DNA of 64,000 nt from Doris montereyensis (Eukaryota; Mollusca; Gastropoda; Nudibranchia; Dorididae): contig JAXRKP010000262.1 in the NCBI GenBank assembly GCA_037039925.1, forward strand, positions 86,001 through 150,000, read 5' to 3'. Under the pieces are notes generated by a model, which saw only the letters and a program-made list of their open reading frames with translations, was not told where the DNA came from and did no database searches. How positions within the stretch are numbered: the stretch's first letter is position 1; each line of letters begins with the position of its first letter. The position numbers and the translations under genes are program-made. Below are positions 1 through 64,000 of the stretch, piece by piece.

Positions 1-141
1 ATCATGTCCTACTTTCAATCATGAGATTTCATCTTTTATTTTTCATATACCTTATATCAAAGTTGAAATTAAAATGGTAAATCATGAATAAATTTATCAT
101 TTAGTAGACAAGGCAAATATTACAAAGAAATATCATAAAGT

Positions 142-154
142 CCCCCCCCCCCCC
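142..154. repeat. Poly-C tract
   Basis: 13 consecutive C in the intron downstream of x78. Confidence 0.9.
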
Positions 155-215
155 AATGCCCAATTCCCCCATATTTCCATGTCCAAACAAGAACTTAATA
201 TTTAATACAACTTAC

Positions 216-63730
<63,515 letters not shown>

Positions 63731-64000
63731 CTGTTTTCAAACGTAAAAAGGCAAAAAAACCCATTTAGACCCTCTTTACAAGAGAACTGTTTCAAACACA
63801 TGAGGGAAAACAAATTGACTGCACTAAAGCATAAAACTTTGGTTGCCAGAGATTGAGTTATTATTTACAGCAAAGGAGACAACACAAAAGACTGGAGTCT
63901 AGGTAGGAACCTCAATTATTTCCTTTTTGGTCATATAGCTACTTCATTTACAAATCACACTGCATTATTGACATATAACTCTGCAAGGTAATGTAGCATG

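Overview
The window looks like AT-rich metazoan nuclear DNA. It has small phase-controlled exons, GT-AG introns, long microsatellites, an RTE-type LINE, tRNA-derived SINE copies and a hAT-like MITE. Intron size, repeat content and the style of the protein suggest a lophotrochozoan, probably a mollusc and perhaps a cephalopod. That placement is inference, because I could run no search.

One gene on the minus strand accounts for all coding sequence I can support. It enters at the right edge, leaves at the left edge, and shows neither its first nor its last exon. I delimited 78 exons by hand from acceptor/donor sites, phase continuity and homology between repeats. They total about 14.85 kb, or about 4,950 codons, almost entirely spectrin-like three-helix repeats. 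The best match by style is the central rod of a giant nesprin (SYNE1 / MSP-300 type), which links actin to the nuclear envelope through the LINC complex. The diagnostic actin-binding CH domains and KASH tail would lie outside the window. Exons are numbered x1 (63.7 kb, most 5') to x78 (0.2 kb, most 3').

Layout: (i) 63.7-37.1 kb (x1-x31) holds heterogeneous rod exons of mixed phase. Between them lie a (CT)n array, a (GA)n array, a near full-length RTE element with a 12-bp target-site duplication (50.55-53.79 kb), a hAT-like MITE (44.2-44.6 kb) and a SINE about 20 bp from a splice donor (41.0 kb). (ii) 36.8-0.2 kb (x32-x78) is a strikingly regular array: 13 complete tandem units of about 642-648 bp (about 214 aa, two spectrin repeats each), built as module A (165 bp), module BC (about 324-327 bp) and module D (about 153 bp), mostly bounded by phase-0 introns. 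Seven BC modules are a single exon. Six are split by one intron, each at a different position, which suggests repeated intron gain after the units multiplied.

Coding quality is uneven. Every exon from 0.2 to 17.7 kb is open in the expected frame, and most from 42.4 to 63.7 kb are too. Between 18.2 and 42.1 kb most exons carry 1-2 nt indels, and two have clear in-frame stops, while splice sites and module lengths are preserved. Unpolished long-read assembly is the simplest explanation, but local gene decay cannot be excluded from sequence alone. No promoter, RNA gene, CRISPR array or second host gene was found.
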